A stretch of DNA of 64,000 bases from NCBI GenBank assembly GCA_028042835.1, contig JAOFOL010000005.1, positions 1-64,000 on the forward strand, given 5' to 3'. The notes beneath the pieces were generated by a model. That model had not been told where the DNA came from, did no database searches, and worked only from the letters and a program-made list of their open reading frames with translations. How positions within the stretch are numbered: position 1 is the stretch's first letter; each line of letters starts with the position of its first letter. The translations under genes and the position numbers were made by a program. The stretch comes from Opitutales bacterium (GTDB lineage Bacteria; Verrucomicrobiota; Verrucomicrobiia; Opitutales; Seribacteraceae). Positions 62,585-64,000 of the stretch are shown piece after piece.

Positions 62585-63814
62585 ATGGATAGCCGTGAAT
62601 TTTGTGTCGAAAAAATAAGATCTGACTTCCCTGTTTTGAGCAGAGAAAACAGAGGGAAACCTTTAGTGTTTCTTGATAATGCTGCTACATCACAAAAGCC
62701 TGCTTATGTAATCGATGGAATATGTGAGTACTATCGTTCTTATAATTCGAATGTGCATCGAGGAATCTATGAACTTGCTGAAGATGCAGAAGGTCTCTAC
62801 CACAGAGCCAGAAGGATTATAAGTAAAAGATTTAATGCTTCTGAAAATCAGACCGTTTTTGTGCGGGGTGCAACCGAAGGACTGAACTTGATAGCTCAAT
62901 CATATGGATCCCAAATCCTTGGAAAAGGAGACAAAATGATTGTCACAGAGATGGAACATCACGCAAACATTGTTCCTTGGCAAATCCTTTGCGAAAAGAT
63001 AGGCGTAACCATAATAGTATGCCCCACCCTTCCAGACGGATCATTAGATAGCGAATGGCTAACAAAAAATATTCAAAGGGATGATGTTAAACTTCTAGCG
63101 CTAACTGCTGTTTCGAATACTTTGGGCACTGTTAATCCTGTTGAAAAAATTGTAAATGAAGCCAACAGTTTTGATGTTAAAACTGTTATCGACGGCGCAC
63201 AATGCGTCCCACATCAGACATTTGACTTTAGTAGGATCGATTGTGATTTTTTTACCTTTTCGGGTCATAAGGTTTATGGACCTATGGGTATTGGGGTGGT
63301 CTTAGGCAAAAGTGAATCTCTAGAAATGATGTCTCCATACCAAGGAGGTGGAGATATGATTGAAGAAGTAAGCTTTGAAGGAACCACATTTGCTCCTCCT
63401 CCCCAAAGGTTTGAAGCAGGAACTCCAAATGTAGCAGGTGCAATAGGTTTGGGTAAAGCAATTGAATACCTTGATCAGTTTGATATGCAGCAAATTTCTT
63501 ACCATGAACAAAATCTACTTCAAATCGCAAGCAGTGGTCTGTCTCAAATAAATGGCTTCAAAGAACACGGAACAACGCAAGGTAAAGCCGCGGTTTTGTC
63601 ATTTACAATCGAGGGCATTCATCCTCATGACTTAGCCACCTTTTTAGATGCTCAAGGAATCGCTATCCGTACAGGACATCACTGTTGCCAACCTTTAATG
63701 AAATGCTTGGGGGTAGATGCGACCGCCCGTGCCTCATTCGCTATGTATAACACTGAGGATGAAGCCGCTTTGTTCGTTAATGCAGTTAGCAAAGCGGTTG
63801 ATATTTTAAGGTAA
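62585..63814 (+). CDS. sufS: Cysteine desulfurase SufS
   Basis: This 409-residue PLP enzyme takes sulfur from cysteine for Fe-S clusters. The start FPVLSRENRGKPLVFLDNAATSQKP is typical. The PLP Lys is K229 in FTFSGHKVYGPMGIGV, and the persulfide Cys is C367 in RTGHHCCQPLMK, with an extra Cys at 368. It stands apart from other suf genes. About 120 bases separate it from the gene before it. Confidence 0.95.
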   Translation: MDSREFCVEKIRSDFPVLSRENRGKPLVFLDNAATSQKPAYVIDGICEYYRSYNSNVHRGIYELAEDAEGLYHRARRIISKRFNASENQTVFVRGATEGLNLIAQSYGSQILGKGDKMIVTEMEHHANIVPWQILCEKIGVTIIVCPTLPDGSLDSEWLTKNIQRDDVKLLALTAVSNTLGTVNPVEKIVNEANSFDVKTVIDGAQCVPHQTFDFSRIDCDFFTFSGHKVYGPMGIGVVLGKSESLEMMSPYQGGGDMIEEVSFEGTTFAPPPQRFEAGTPNVAGAIGLGKAIEYLDQFDMQQISYHEQNLLQIASSGLSQINGFKEHGTTQGKAAVLSFTIEGIHPHDLATFLDAQGIAIRTGHHCCQPLMKCLGVDATARASFAMYNTEDEAALFVNAVSKAVDILR

Positions 63815-63822
63815 AATCAATC

Positions 63823-64000
63823 CTATTTTTTTATCCAGGGTTGACGAGAATTTACTTCGATTTCTTGATCAATATCAGTCATTCGGTTTGAAAGTCTAGC
63901 AACAATAGCAGGTTGCTGCATAGCTAGGTTTTCCTGTTCACCCAAATCATTTATCAAATCAAAAAGCATGATCATTTCCTTTTGATTTTTGTTTCTGGGC
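63823..64000 (-). CDS. C-terminal tail of a second sulfatase, partial
   Basis: The minus strand is open from the window edge for 58 codons and ends at a TAG at 63825-63823. It encodes MLFDLINDLGEQENLA and QQPAIVARLSNRMTDID, which match the end of sulfatases (the LFDL..D..E..NLA pattern). The main body lies outside the window. It converges on sufS with 8 bases between. Confidence 0.75.
   Translation of the reverse strand, partial: PRNKNQKEMIMLFDLINDLGEQENLAMQQPAIVARLSNRMTDIDQEIEVNSRQPWIKK

Overview
The window looks like chromosome of a marine member of the Planctomycetota-Verrucomicrobiota group, most likely a Verrucomicrobiota (Opitutae-type) bacterium. This is inferred from protein content: SHD1-like domains at the start of secreted proteins, a DUF1549/DUF1553 - DUF1501 - planctomycete-type cytochrome c gene set, type I sulfatases, a large LamG/cadherin-like surface protein with a Trp-rich C-terminal module, a GYF_2 membrane protein, and lipoproteins with typical lipoboxes. 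The DNA is moderately AT-rich and gene density is high. No stretch over 300 bases lacks a gene; the largest gap is the roughly 200 bases before 56335. I see no insertion sequence, prophage, CRISPR array or rRNA.

Layout. 1-6638: 3' part of a giant surface protein that enters from outside the window. 6643-12505 (minus): carB, purU, a small membrane protein and a sulfatase. 12538-13634 (minus): hairpin, a secreted Cys-rich metal-binding-type protein and a NAD(P)-binding protein. 13743-16948: GluRS and GlnRS in tandem. 17064-21285: MFS transporter, Gfo/Idh oxidoreductase and secreted PQQ-type propeller, the first two each followed by a clear terminator. 21303-23701 (minus): SppA and SufT with overlapping ends. 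23748-25244: a conserved protein of unknown function. 25274-29536 (minus): FAD-linked oxidase, SHD1-array protein and exonuclease/phosphatase-family protein. 29591-30696 (minus): ExbB/ExbD. 30839-34961: kinase, tmk, holB, HIT and DUF481 genes in close order. 34958-39342 (minus): an unrecognised module of coiled-coil membrane protein, lipoprotein and a 46-residue membrane peptide. 39463-42821: sodium symporter and GH20-type hexosaminidase with touching reading frames. 42832-44004 (minus): HemW-like protein. 44045-47656: lipoprotein, glycosyltransferase, nucleosidase-like protein and spore-photoproduct-lyase-like radical SAM protein, the last three joined by ATGA overlaps. 47711-47786: tRNA-Thr(TGT). 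47915-49513 (minus): FGE-fold protein. 49639-52887: ACP, ketoreductase, acyl ligase and tandem GNAT mini-cluster. 52894-55194 (minus): octaheme lipoprotein with HEAT and TPR repeats. 55307-56134: GYF_2 membrane protein. 56335-62464: DUF1549, DUF1501 and triple-cytochrome/LRR genes. 62585-63814: sufS. 63823-64000 (minus): tail of a second sulfatase.

How the genes fit together. The cell appears to attack glycans (two sulfatases, GH20 with its symporter, MFS with Gfo/Idh), carries a large envelope proteome, and has c-type cytochromes that are membrane-anchored or exported. The least explained units are the coiled-coil/lipoprotein module (34958-39342), the nucleosidase plus radical SAM pair (45852-47656) and the ACP mini-cluster (49639-52887). 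A hairpin with a competing upstream segment just before carB may be a transcription attenuator.
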